Under the pieces are notes generated by a model. It had not been told where the DNA came from. It ran no database searches and was given only the letters and a program-made list of their open reading frames with translations. From Candidatus Scalindua sp. (GTDB lineage: Bacteria > Planctomycetota > Brocadiia > Brocadiales > Scalinduaceae): a DNA stretch of 39,466 bases. This document shows, in pieces, positions 32,788 to 39,466 of the stretch; position 1 is the stretch's first letter, and every line of letters starts with the position of its first letter. The stretch is from positions 1 to 39,466 of the forward strand of contig JAIQZR010000159.1 in NCBI GenBank assembly GCA_021777035.1. The letters run 5' to 3'. A program made the position numbers and the translations under genes.

Positions 32788-33393
32788 CTACAAAGGAAAT
32801 GTCAATCCCCTCTCTTTTGCCAGGGACTTCACCCATAAAGTAAACATTTCATTCATGTGAAAAAAGGATGATTCTTGACCTTCTATACCAAGTTCCTCCA
32901 GTAATGAAGTAACTGCCTGAAATGTACACAAATTGCCCTCCTTAAATTGTCTCCTCAGATAATATCTTGAAGGCTGGACACTGCTTAATCCAATCTTCTT
33001 TGCTTCCATAAACGCCAACTTTCGAAGCCATCTCCTGGCGCTACTCCAATTTGTGTCCAGAACAATAATGTTCAACGGTTTCCCCGTTTCTTCAATAAGT
33101 CTCTGTCCATCACAGGAGTGAGACATCGGAAAAAAGATAACCGGCGTATATTCACTCCTGGCTATTTCAGCCTGAATCTCTTCTTCCCACCCCTTTTCTC
33201 CAACATAGACAAGAGAGTAATTTCCCAGCATTAATCTAAGCAGCCTTCCAGTGTTAGAGGCGATTCGTTCCTCTCTTTTACTTGTTAACAGGGTCAGTTT
33301 ATGTTCCACCCAGAGGGTAGTAATATCACGACAAATACACTCTTTAACTATTAACCGACAGTGGAGACATCTTTCCAGAGTTGATTTGCCCAT
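32788..33393 (-). CDS. DTW-domain protein, probable tRNA-uridine aminocarboxypropyltransferase
   Basis: DTW-domain enzymes (TapT/YfiP-like) add an aminocarboxypropyl group to uridine in tRNA. This 201-residue protein has an N-terminal zinc-type cluster RCLHCRLIVKECICRDI. The name-giving motif appears as IIVLDTNWSSARRWLRKL (Asp-Thr-Asn-Trp in place of Asp-Gly-Thr-Trp), followed by SRYYLRRQFKEGNLCTFQAV, the conserved R-x-x-LCT block. The length is normal. It starts at ATG 33393 on the - strand. The motif variation is small, so family membership is likely. Confidence 0.85.
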   Translation of the reverse strand: MGKSTLERCLHCRLIVKECICRDITTLWVEHKLTLLTSKREERIASNTGRLLRLMLGNYSLVYVGEKGWEEEIQAEIARSEYTPVIFFPMSHSCDGQRLIEETGKPLNIIVLDTNWSSARRWLRKLAFMEAKKIGLSSVQPSRYYLRRQFKEGNLCTFQAVTSLLEELGIEGQESSFFHMNEMFTLWVKSLAKERGLTFPL

Positions 33394-33935
33394 AATTTCA
33401 ACCTTAAAAATTAAAAAAACACAGCGTCATCCAGTTAGGTTTTTGTGAGTAACACGTATGTTTGCTCTCGTACATAAATAACAAGGCTAAAGCCTCGCCA
33501 TACGCCTCTGCTGACGGTTCGTGTATAAAAAAGCCGTACTTCCAAAAACAAGTGTAATAGAAATTTCTAACTTGTTATTATGTGCCTAGTAAAATCTAAT
33601 CTAGAAAGAAGTAAATGATAAAGAGGAAACTGATTTTAATGATAGCCGTGCTTGCGCTAGGAATCATAACAAAAGGAAATTAGAGGGGCTTACATGGGAA
33701 AAAGTGCATGAAACTGAAAAGGCAAAAAACAAAAGATAACCTTTTTTCACTTACTGTTTATCTGAGTTTCTCAGTTCACCTAATCTTTTCTTTGCGATCT
33801 CTGTGTCATAGTTAAGATAATCCGGTTATTCTCAGTAAGCTGAAAAAACTCACAAATCTTGAACCACCACGTCAATACGCATCATCACGCCTGCCAGCCA
33901 AGCTTTTGGGCGGGGTGATGCACTCCACATTTCCG
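33394..33935. other. Intergenic region with a gene remnant
   Basis: This 542-base gap lies between the DTW gene and ileS. It holds a 22-codon + strand frame at 33615-33683 whose product MIKRKLILMIAVLALGIITK looks like the start of a signal peptide and then stops; this may be the remnant of a lost exported protein. A small inverted repeat AGGCTAAAGCCT occurs near 33484. A larger imperfect hairpin lies at 33879-33921, close to the ileS end. Otherwise I see no gene. Confidence 0.45.
33879..33921 (-). terminator. Imperfect hairpin downstream of ileS
   Basis: GCATCATCACGCC pairs with GGCGGGGTGATGC (11 of 13 positions) around a loop of about 17 bases. It lies 15 bases beyond the ileS stop. There is no clean U-run on the - strand, so it may be a terminator or just a repeat-type palindrome. 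Confidence 0.4.
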
Positions 33936-36749
33936 TCAAGCTTGAGACTCAACTTCTTCAATAACCTCAGCACAGCGGTTACACAGCGTAGGATATTTTT
34001 CTATCTCACCAACTTCTTTGCGGTAGTTCCAGCATCTGTCGCATTTGTTACTGTCTGCAACCCTGGCTTTAATAGATAGTTTTTCAAATATCTCTCCGTT
34101 ATTAGCGGAGTCAAGAGGTTCGCTGCCTATGGTTACATCTGAGACGATAAAAATCATTGCTAAATCTTTCTCGTATTCTTTTAACAAATCAAGCAGTTCA
34201 GAATCTTCTGTATATAGATCAACCGCGGCCTCAAGGGAACTGCCGATCTGTTTTGCCGCCCTCATTGCTTCGAGTTCCCTTGCCACATCTGTCTTGACCT
34301 TAATTATTTTTTCCCACTTATCATTAAGCGCCTTATCAGTGTATTGTTCATTGGTAACCGGCCATTCAGACAGATGAACGCTGCTGTCATCCTGATTAAT
34401 CTCTGCCCACACCTCTTCTGATGTATATACCAGAACAGGGGCAAGAAGCCTTACCAATACTAAATTTATCCGGTGAAGAACAGTCTGTGTCGCTCGTCTT
34501 TCAACAGAGGTTTTCGCAAACGTATACAACCGATCCTTCATAATATCAAAATAGAATGAACTCATCTCAACCACACAGAAGTTGAGCACATTATGATAGA
34601 CGCGATGAAACTGGAAAGACTCATATGCAAACGTGACAGAGCTGATGAGTTCTTCTGTCTTGTGCAATGCCCACCGGTCAATCTCAGGCATTTGTGAATA
34701 CTCTACCGAGTCACTCTCGGGATCAAAACCAGATAAGTTACCCAGAATATACCTGAAAGTATTTCTTATGCGCCGGTATGGATCAGACATATTCAGAATG
34801 ATTTCAGTAGAGGCGTGCATCTCGTTCCGGTATTCCATCGAAGCAGTCCACAGTCTTACAATATCACCACCCAATTCCTTAAGAGCATCTCCAACCGACA
34901 CAAAGTTCCCAAGCGATTTAGACATTTTTTTACCATGTTCGTCTACAACAAAGCCGTGTGTCAGTACTGTCTTAAATGGAGCAGTCTCCCATGCGGCAAC
35001 AGAAAGAAGTAGTGAGAGTTGAAACCAGCCTCGATGCTGGTCGCTTCCCTCAAGATATATATCAGCCGGAAAGGTTAATGCATCGCGCTTGTTCAATACA
35101 GAATGGTGACTGGAGCCGGACTCGAACCATACATCAAATATGTCGTTCTCTTTTTCAAAATCAGTAGAATTACATTTAGGGCACTTTGTGCCTTCCGGCA
35201 GGAACTCATCTGTCTCTTTATAAAACCAGCTATCCGCACCATGCTTTAAAAACATGTCACGAACATGGTCTATAACCTTCACGTCTAAAAGTGATTCGTT
35301 ACAATGAGTACAATAAAAAGCCGGTATAGGCACACCCCAGGAACGTTGTCGTGAAATACACCAATCCGGGCGATCCTTTATCATATTTGAAAGTCGAACT
35401 TCACCCCATGACGGAATCCAATCTGAATTCTTTATCTCATTCAACGCATCTGTTCTGAGATTCTGATGGTCGATGCCCACGAACCACTGTTCTGTCGCTC
35501 TGAAAATTACCGGTTTTCTGCATCGCCAACAGTGAGGATATGAGTGGTTTATTTTATCCATATGTAACAAAAGACCCAATTCATCGAGTTTCTCAACTAT
35601 TGATTTATTCGCATCATAAATATTCAGTCCGGCAAAATCCCCAGCCTCTTCCGTAAAAATACCGGTTGCATTAACAGGGCTTACTATTGGCATATTGTAT
35701 TTTAAACCTGTCTGGTAATCGTCCTGACCATGGCCTGGTGCAGTATGAACACAACCGGTACCATCCGTAAGAGTAACGTAATTTGCGAGAACGACAGACC
35801 CATCCCGATTCATAATAGTATGCTGATATTTTAAGCCTTCCAGTGAGCTGCCTTTGACAGAACCCAAACGTTCGTAGTCCTCTATTTCCTGCAGTTTCAT
35901 GACAGGATCCAGCAACTCTTCAGCAAGTATTGAAACCTCTCTTTTTTGCGTTTTTGGATTTACATATCTTACCGCCGTGTATTGAAATTCCGGATGAACC
36001 GCAATCGCCAGATTTGCAGGTAATGTCCACGGTGTAGTAGTCCATATCAGCATATGAACATCTTCATCATGAATTTCAGGGAAGATATCTTTTGGAGTAT
36101 CTTTTAATTTAAAGTTAACGTAGATTGAAGGACTGTTTTTATCCTGATGTTCCAACTCAGCTTCAGCAAGAGCGGTCTCACAGCTCATACACCAGTGTAT
36201 GGGCTTCAGACTTCTATAGACGTATCCTTTTTCTACCAGTTTACCAAACACTTCAATAATTCCGGCTTCATATTGTGGAGTAAAAGTGAGATACGCAGAT
36301 TCCCAATCACCGGAGACACCCAGGGCCTTAAACTGCTTCTTTTGCACTTTCACAAATTTCTCAGCATATTTCTTGCACTTCTTACGGATCTCAATCTTCT
36401 CCATACCTTTAGCCTTTGAACCAAGATCCTGTAAAACCCTGTGCTCAATTGGCAGACCATGGCAATCCCATCCGGGTATATAAGGGGCATCGTAACCCCT
36501 CATTGTATAAAAGCGAATAATTATATCTTTCAGGATTTTATTCAATCCTGTTCCTATGTGAAGGTCACCTGTAGGATACGGAGGCCCATCATGTAGAATG
36601 AATTTATCTGAACCTGCTCTCGCCTTTCTGATCTGAGCGTATAGATCTTTTTTATCCCAATTTTTCAGGAATTCAGGCTCCCTTTGAACAAGGTTACCTT
36701 TCATAGAAAACTTTGTTTTTGGTAAATTTATCGTGTCTTTATAGCTCAT
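33936..36749 (-). CDS. ileS: Isoleucyl-tRNA synthetase
   Basis: IleRS charges tRNA-Ile and edits mischarged valine. The 937-residue protein has the class I signature as GPPYPTGDLHIGTGLNKILK (HIGT in place of HIGH), the WDCHGLPIEHRV block, the editing-domain piece LIWTTTPWTLPANLAIAVHP, the KMSKS motif in EHGKKMSKSLGNF, and a C-terminal zinc site CDRCWNYRKEVGEIEKYPTL followed by CNRC. The length is typical of bacterial type enzymes. The gene starts at ATG 36749, 3 bases after the DUF167 gene on the same strand, so the two are probably co-transcribed. Confidence 0.97.
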   Translation of the reverse strand: MSYKDTINLPKTKFSMKGNLVQREPEFLKNWDKKDLYAQIRKARAGSDKFILHDGPPYPTGDLHIGTGLNKILKDIIIRFYTMRGYDAPYIPGWDCHGLPIEHRVLQDLGSKAKGMEKIEIRKKCKKYAEKFVKVQKKQFKALGVSGDWESAYLTFTPQYEAGIIEVFGKLVEKGYVYRSLKPIHWCMSCETALAEAELEHQDKNSPSIYVNFKLKDTPKDIFPEIHDEDVHMLIWTTTPWTLPANLAIAVHPEFQYTAVRYVNPKTQKREVSILAEELLDPVMKLQEIEDYERLGSVKGSSLEGLKYQHTIMNRDGSVVLANYVTLTDGTGCVHTAPGHGQDDYQTGLKYNMPIVSPVNATGIFTEEAGDFAGLNIYDANKSIVEKLDELGLLLHMDKINHSYPHCWRCRKPVIFRATEQWFVGIDHQNLRTDALNEIKNSDWIPSWGEVRLSNMIKDRPDWCISRQRSWGVPIPAFYCTHCNESLLDVKVIDHVRDMFLKHGADSWFYKETDEFLPEGTKCPKCNSTDFEKENDIFDVWFESGSSHHSVLNKRDALTFPADIYLEGSDQHRGWFQLSLLLSVAAWETAPFKTVLTHGFVVDEHGKKMSKSLGNFVSVGDALKELGGDIVRLWTASMEYRNEMHASTEIILNMSDPYRRIRNTFRYILGNLSGFDPESDSVEYSQMPEIDRWALHKTEELISSVTFAYESFQFHRVYHNVLNFCVVEMSSFYFDIMKDRLYTFAKTSVERRATQTVLHRINLVLVRLLAPVLVYTSEEVWAEINQDDSSVHLSEWPVTNEQYTDKALNDKWEKIIKVKTDVARELEAMRAAKQIGSSLEAAVDLYTEDSELLDLLKEYEKDLAMIFIVSDVTIGSEPLDSANNGEIFEKLSIKARVADSNKCDRCWNYRKEVGEIEKYPTLCNRCAEVIEEVESQA

Positions 36750-36752
36750 GTT

Positions 36753-37070
36753 TTAAATAATCCTGTAAATATCCTCTTCATTAATATTTCTTATAAATAC
36801 TTTCTTATCTCTTGACGTTTCACCGGAAATTATCTGTATATCTGAGCTTTTGATACCCAACCATTTGGAAAGCACTTTGATAACCACTTTATTCGCCTTA
36901 CCCTTTTCCGGTGCAACAGTGACTGCAATTTTTATCTGATCAGCGTGCTCCCCTACTACCCTGTCTTTACTTGCATTTGGTTGTACCTTAACAGATACTA
37001 TCACTCCTCCCTTAACTTCATTTATATTGATCATTAATACACGTAAGGGCATAATGCGGTAAGGCCGCAA
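36753..37070 (-). CDS. DUF167/YggU family protein
   Basis: Small conserved protein of unknown biochemical role, widespread in bacteria. The core reads VSVKVQPNASKDRVVGEHAD, IKIAVTVAPEKGKANKVVIK, then LSKWLGIKSSDIQIISGETS and RDKKVFIRNI, matching the DUF167 pattern (P-x-x-x-GKAN, SG-x-x-SR-K). The frame from ATG 37070 is 105 residues; ATG at 37034 (MININEVKGG) gives 93, closer to the usual length, and no strong ribosome site decides. It ends 3 bases before ileS. Confidence 0.85.
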   Translation of the reverse strand: MRPYRIMPLRVLMININEVKGGVIVSVKVQPNASKDRVVGEHADQIKIAVTVAPEKGKANKVVIKVLSKWLGIKSSDIQIISGETSRDKKVFIRNINEEDIYRII

Positions 37071-37132
37071 TCAAGTTTGAAGTGCCTAAAGTTAATATAA
37101 TGTGTTTTATCTTTTTAGGCACTTTTACAACA

Positions 37133-37411
37133 CTAATATTTTATTGAAAACGATTCATACTCGCCGGTCGCCTGCTCCCAAACAGTCTCTACATTTTCGA
37201 CAACAGCACCGGGAGGCCCCTTTTTGCACCACTCTATGATTTGTTCAATCTTATTTATATTTCCTTCAAAAACAGCTTCAACACGCCCATCAGGACAATT
37301 TATCACCCAGCCGGTCAGGCCTAATTTACAAGACTCACTCCTTGTACTGGATCTGAAAAAAACACCTTGAACTCTTCCCTCGATAACGATATGCAACCTT
37401 GCTATTTCCAT
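37133..37411 (-). CDS. acyP: Acylphosphatase
   Basis: Acylphosphatase hydrolyses the carboxyl-phosphate bond of acyl phosphates. This 92-residue protein has the complete pattern: IEGRVQGVFFRSSTRSESCK with the phosphate-binding loop and catalytic Arg, then LTGWVINCPDGRVEAVFEGN with the catalytic Asn and the G-W-V-x-N block, ending SFSIKY. The length is exactly typical. It stands alone on the - strand, 62 bases upstream of the DUF167 gene. Confidence 0.95.
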   Translation of the reverse strand: MEIARLHIVIEGRVQGVFFRSSTRSESCKLGLTGWVINCPDGRVEAVFEGNINKIEQIIEWCKKGPPGAVVENVETVWEQATGEYESFSIKY

Positions 37412-37757
37412 ACTGAATTATGATATTTATTCAAATTAACACAATATATCTATCTGTAAACCAGTCTATCGACAATAAGAGAGGATTAGAATAAATTATC
37501 TGTTCTAATAACTATCAAAAAAGTTCGGAATAACAACGTGTTCCAGAATAAGAACAAAATCTTAGAATATAGTTATTTCTTGAAAATTGTAAATATTATT
37601 TATTATTATTTTACTACCACAATAATTTATTTACCGGTGTAGATGGAATGAATATGGAGAAATGATGTAATTTAGTCAGCCCTTCAGGCGCATTCGTACG
37701 AGCGCCTGAAGGTACTGCTTCAATTTTTGGTTTAAATATGTATTTACCAATTAAGCT
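37412..37757. other. Intergenic region between acyP and ccsA
   Basis: This 346-base AT-rich gap contains a strong hairpin at 37681-37712 and no coding frame that looks real. It should hold the acyP promoter on the - strand, but no convincing -35/-10 pair stands out. Confidence 0.45.
37681..37712 (-). terminator. Strong hairpin after ccsA
   Basis: CCTTCAGGCGC pairs perfectly with GCGCCTGAAGG around a 10-base loop. It lies about 45 bases past the ccsA stop on the - strand. There is no long U-run, so it may terminate with help or act as an RNA stabiliser. Confidence 0.6.
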
Positions 37758-38642
37758 TTATTCAGCATATATGTGATCACTATCTGCTGAAGTAGGAAGC
37801 TTATGTAGCCCCATAAAGGTAAACAGAACAATTGGGAAAGCGATCAGAAGAATTATAGAAAGCAAAATAGGTCTGAACGATTTCTTAATACTTGTTTTAG
37901 GCAACATCAAAGGCAAATGCATATAGGTAAGATAAACAAGCCAGCTGATTAAAGACCATATCTCTTTAGGATCCCATCCCCAATATGTACCCCACGCTCC
38001 TTTTGCCCAGATCGAACCGGTAATCAAACCTATGGTTAAAAACGGAAATCCAATGGAGACGGCGATATAAGCGAGCTTATCGAAACTATAATCCTTCTTT
38101 GTTTGACTCCCTGGCTCGGCAGCAACTGCTACTTTCTGTTTTCCTGAGAAAATCCATCTATGTATTAAATAAACGATTGCGGCTGAAAATGACATACTCA
38201 GCGCGGAATATGATAAAAAATAGCATATTACATGTGTAACCAGCCAGTTACTCTGTAGCGCTGGAGGAAGCTCTTTTATTGTACTATCAGTTTGGAGCGC
38301 AGAACACATCATCCATGCAACCAGTACGCATTGTAGCGCACCAATGACCCCTATTCGGGATTCATGTACTTTAACAATGAAGATGGTTACAAGTTCAAAG
38401 ATCAGGTAAACAAGCGCAATACTCCATGCAAAGAAAACAAAAGATTCAAATTTGTCTGACATCGGAGCATGATGTGCTTCAGCCCACCTGGTCAGTACTA
38501 ATATTGTGTTTAATATAAAACCACTGGAAAGAACACCAAAAGCTACCCATCGCATGGTGTTTGCTCTCCAAACTTCCCTGACTATGTAAACAACAATAGC
38601 TGCACAATACACATACAAAGTTAACTTCAGCATAAAATCCAT
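37758..38642 (-). CDS. ccsA: Cytochrome c biogenesis protein CcsA/ResC
   Basis: CcsA carries haem across the membrane and, with ResB/CcsB, attaches it to c-type cytochromes (system II). The 294-residue protein has about eight membrane helices and the haem-handling WWD-type motif as GTYWGWDPKEIWSLISWLVY. Conserved histidines appear in EAHHAPMSDKFESF, WLVTHVICYFLSYS and YLTYMHLP. The C-terminus is a short tail after the last helix. It follows resB on the - strand with about 90 bases between. Organisms rich in c-type cytochromes, such as anammox bacteria, often carry such pairs. Confidence 0.93.
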   Translation of the reverse strand: MDFMLKLTLYVYCAAIVVYIVREVWRANTMRWVAFGVLSSGFILNTILVLTRWAEAHHAPMSDKFESFVFFAWSIALVYLIFELVTIFIVKVHESRIGVIGALQCVLVAWMMCSALQTDSTIKELPPALQSNWLVTHVICYFLSYSALSMSFSAAIVYLIHRWIFSGKQKVAVAAEPGSQTKKDYSFDKLAYIAVSIGFPFLTIGLITGSIWAKGAWGTYWGWDPKEIWSLISWLVYLTYMHLPLMLPKTSIKKSFRPILLSIILLIAFPIVLFTFMGLHKLPTSADSDHIYAE

Positions 38643-38731
38643 AACTCATACACCTCTCTTCTCTATTTTATTAAACAATAAACATTCTTCATTATTCACT
38701 CTAAATAGTCAATTTAGAGGAATGATATTAT

Positions 38732-39466
38732 TTACTCAATATGTTCAGCCAACATCTCTTCTTCAGAATAATACTCCTCTATCTTTTTCCCTTTATTCAA
38801 TTTCCGTCTCAAGAAAGGTTTTACATAAAAGATAAAGACTACACCTAAACATAACAGAATAAATCCGGTATATACCACAATCAAGCCAGGATTTTTTGTA
38901 ACCTGAAGCCCTGTATATCTCTCTCCTTCCGGATCGTAGCTGGACTGATAAAAAACAAAACCTTTATACTTCAATGAATCATTGACTTCAATGGTCTTAG
39001 TCACCATCGTCTTACCATTTTCTACAACTCTCAATATACTTTTGTAATCTTTAACCTCCATACCCGACTTTTCGTATAAAACGGCAAAATTGTTATCAGG
39101 ATACCAATGTGGCGGAGTATGTGCAAAAACCCATTCAGCAACTTTCCCTCTTGGACCTTCCATCTCTATCAAAATAGCAGGGTTTCCGTCGTGTGCACCA
39201 GGCGCATGGTTATGTCCCTCATGCCCACCAGTCCTCTTAACAACACTCTTTTTCAAACTATGTGATGGAAAGTATTTTGCAATCCTGATCTTTAGTTTAG
39301 AATCCGCTATATCATAATCCTGGTCAAGTACCCAATCATTTGTACTAATTACTTTTCCATCCTTTATGTAGGTAATCGTCTGCTTACCACTTCTGTTCTG
39401 GACAATTCTTACTCTATTCTTAGCATCTGAAAAATTTTCAGGAACGGTACATAAAAGTTTAACATC
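38732..39466 (-). CDS. resB: ResB/CcsB-like cytochrome c biogenesis protein (N-terminus outside window)
   Basis: ResB is the partner of CcsA in system II haem attachment. The frame is open to the right window edge, so the N-terminal membrane helices are missing; the TTG at 39256 is internal. The visible 244 residues are a periplasmic domain with beta-strand character, containing KYKGFVFYQSSYDPEGERYT, the ResB hallmark, then one membrane helix LIVVYTGFILLCLGVVFIFY and an acidic tail. A His-rich segment (HEGHNHAPGAHDG) in the periplasmic part is unusual and might bind metal. Confidence 0.88.
   Translation of the reverse strand, partial: DVKLLCTVPENFSDAKNRVRIVQNRSGKQTITYIKDGKVISTNDWVLDQDYDIADSKLKIRIAKYFPSHSLKKSVVKRTGGHEGHNHAPGAHDGNPAILIEMEGPRGKVAEWVFAHTPPHWYPDNNFAVLYEKSGMEVKDYKSILRVVENGKTMVTKTIEVNDSLKYKGFVFYQSSYDPEGERYTGLQVTKNPGLIVVYTGFILLCLGVVFIFYVKPFLRRKLNKGKKIEEYYSEEEMLAEHIE

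Overview
This window looks like a chromosomal segment of an AT-rich Gram-negative bacterium. The best guess is an anammox-type planctomycete (Brocadiales/Scalindua-like). That rests on the mix of a flagellar cluster, system II cytochrome c maturation (ResB/CcsA), HD-GYP signalling proteins and small hitchhiker genes (four-helix-bundle, ORF6N, REP-type transposase). The taxonomic call is inference from gene content only.

Layout. (1) Positions 1-4397, + strand: the end of motA, then motB, a second motB-like gene, fliL, fliM and fliN. (2) Positions 4398-20046: a foreign-looking island. It opens with a four-helix-bundle gene broken by a ~117 bp inverted-repeat element, then a two-spacer CRISPR array. 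A long leftward type III-D CRISPR-Cas operon follows. In order of transcription it is cas6, an ORF6N gene, cas10, a Csm3-like RAMP, csx10, a small subunit, two more Csm3-like RAMPs, csx19, a large RAMP, a membrane CARF-like protein, a membrane SAVED-like protein, csx3, a REP-transposase/reverse transcriptase fusion, cas1 and cas2. (3) Positions 20047-27877, + strand: the flagellar operon resumes with fliO, fliP, fliQ, fliR, flhB, flhA, flhF, a small membrane protein and fliA. (4) Positions 28012-31553: two HD-GYP proteins with small companion genes, the second set behind a good sigma-54 promoter match. (5) Positions 31881-39466: housekeeping genes trmB (+), then leftward a DTW-domain protein, ileS, a DUF167 protein, acylphosphatase, ccsA and the end of resB.

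How it works together. The flagellar genes encode the stator, the switch, the export gate and the class-specific sigma factor. The CRISPR island appears to have split a cluster in which fliN and fliO are normally close. In the island, Cas10 keeps the GGDD cyclase motif but has no HD nuclease domain. The module should therefore act mainly by making cyclic oligoadenylate. The two membrane-anchored putative sensors would be the effectors and Csx3 the ring nuclease that resets the signal. Adaptation would use RT, Cas1 and Cas2 to acquire spacers, possibly from RNA.

The module also carries several lesions: a cas1 frameshift, in-frame stops in three RAMP genes, a REP palindrome between RT and cas1, and only two spacers. 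It is therefore either decaying or affected by assembly errors. The most novel items are the REP-transposase/RT fusion with REP palindromes translated inside it, and the paired membrane cOA-sensor candidates next to csx3.
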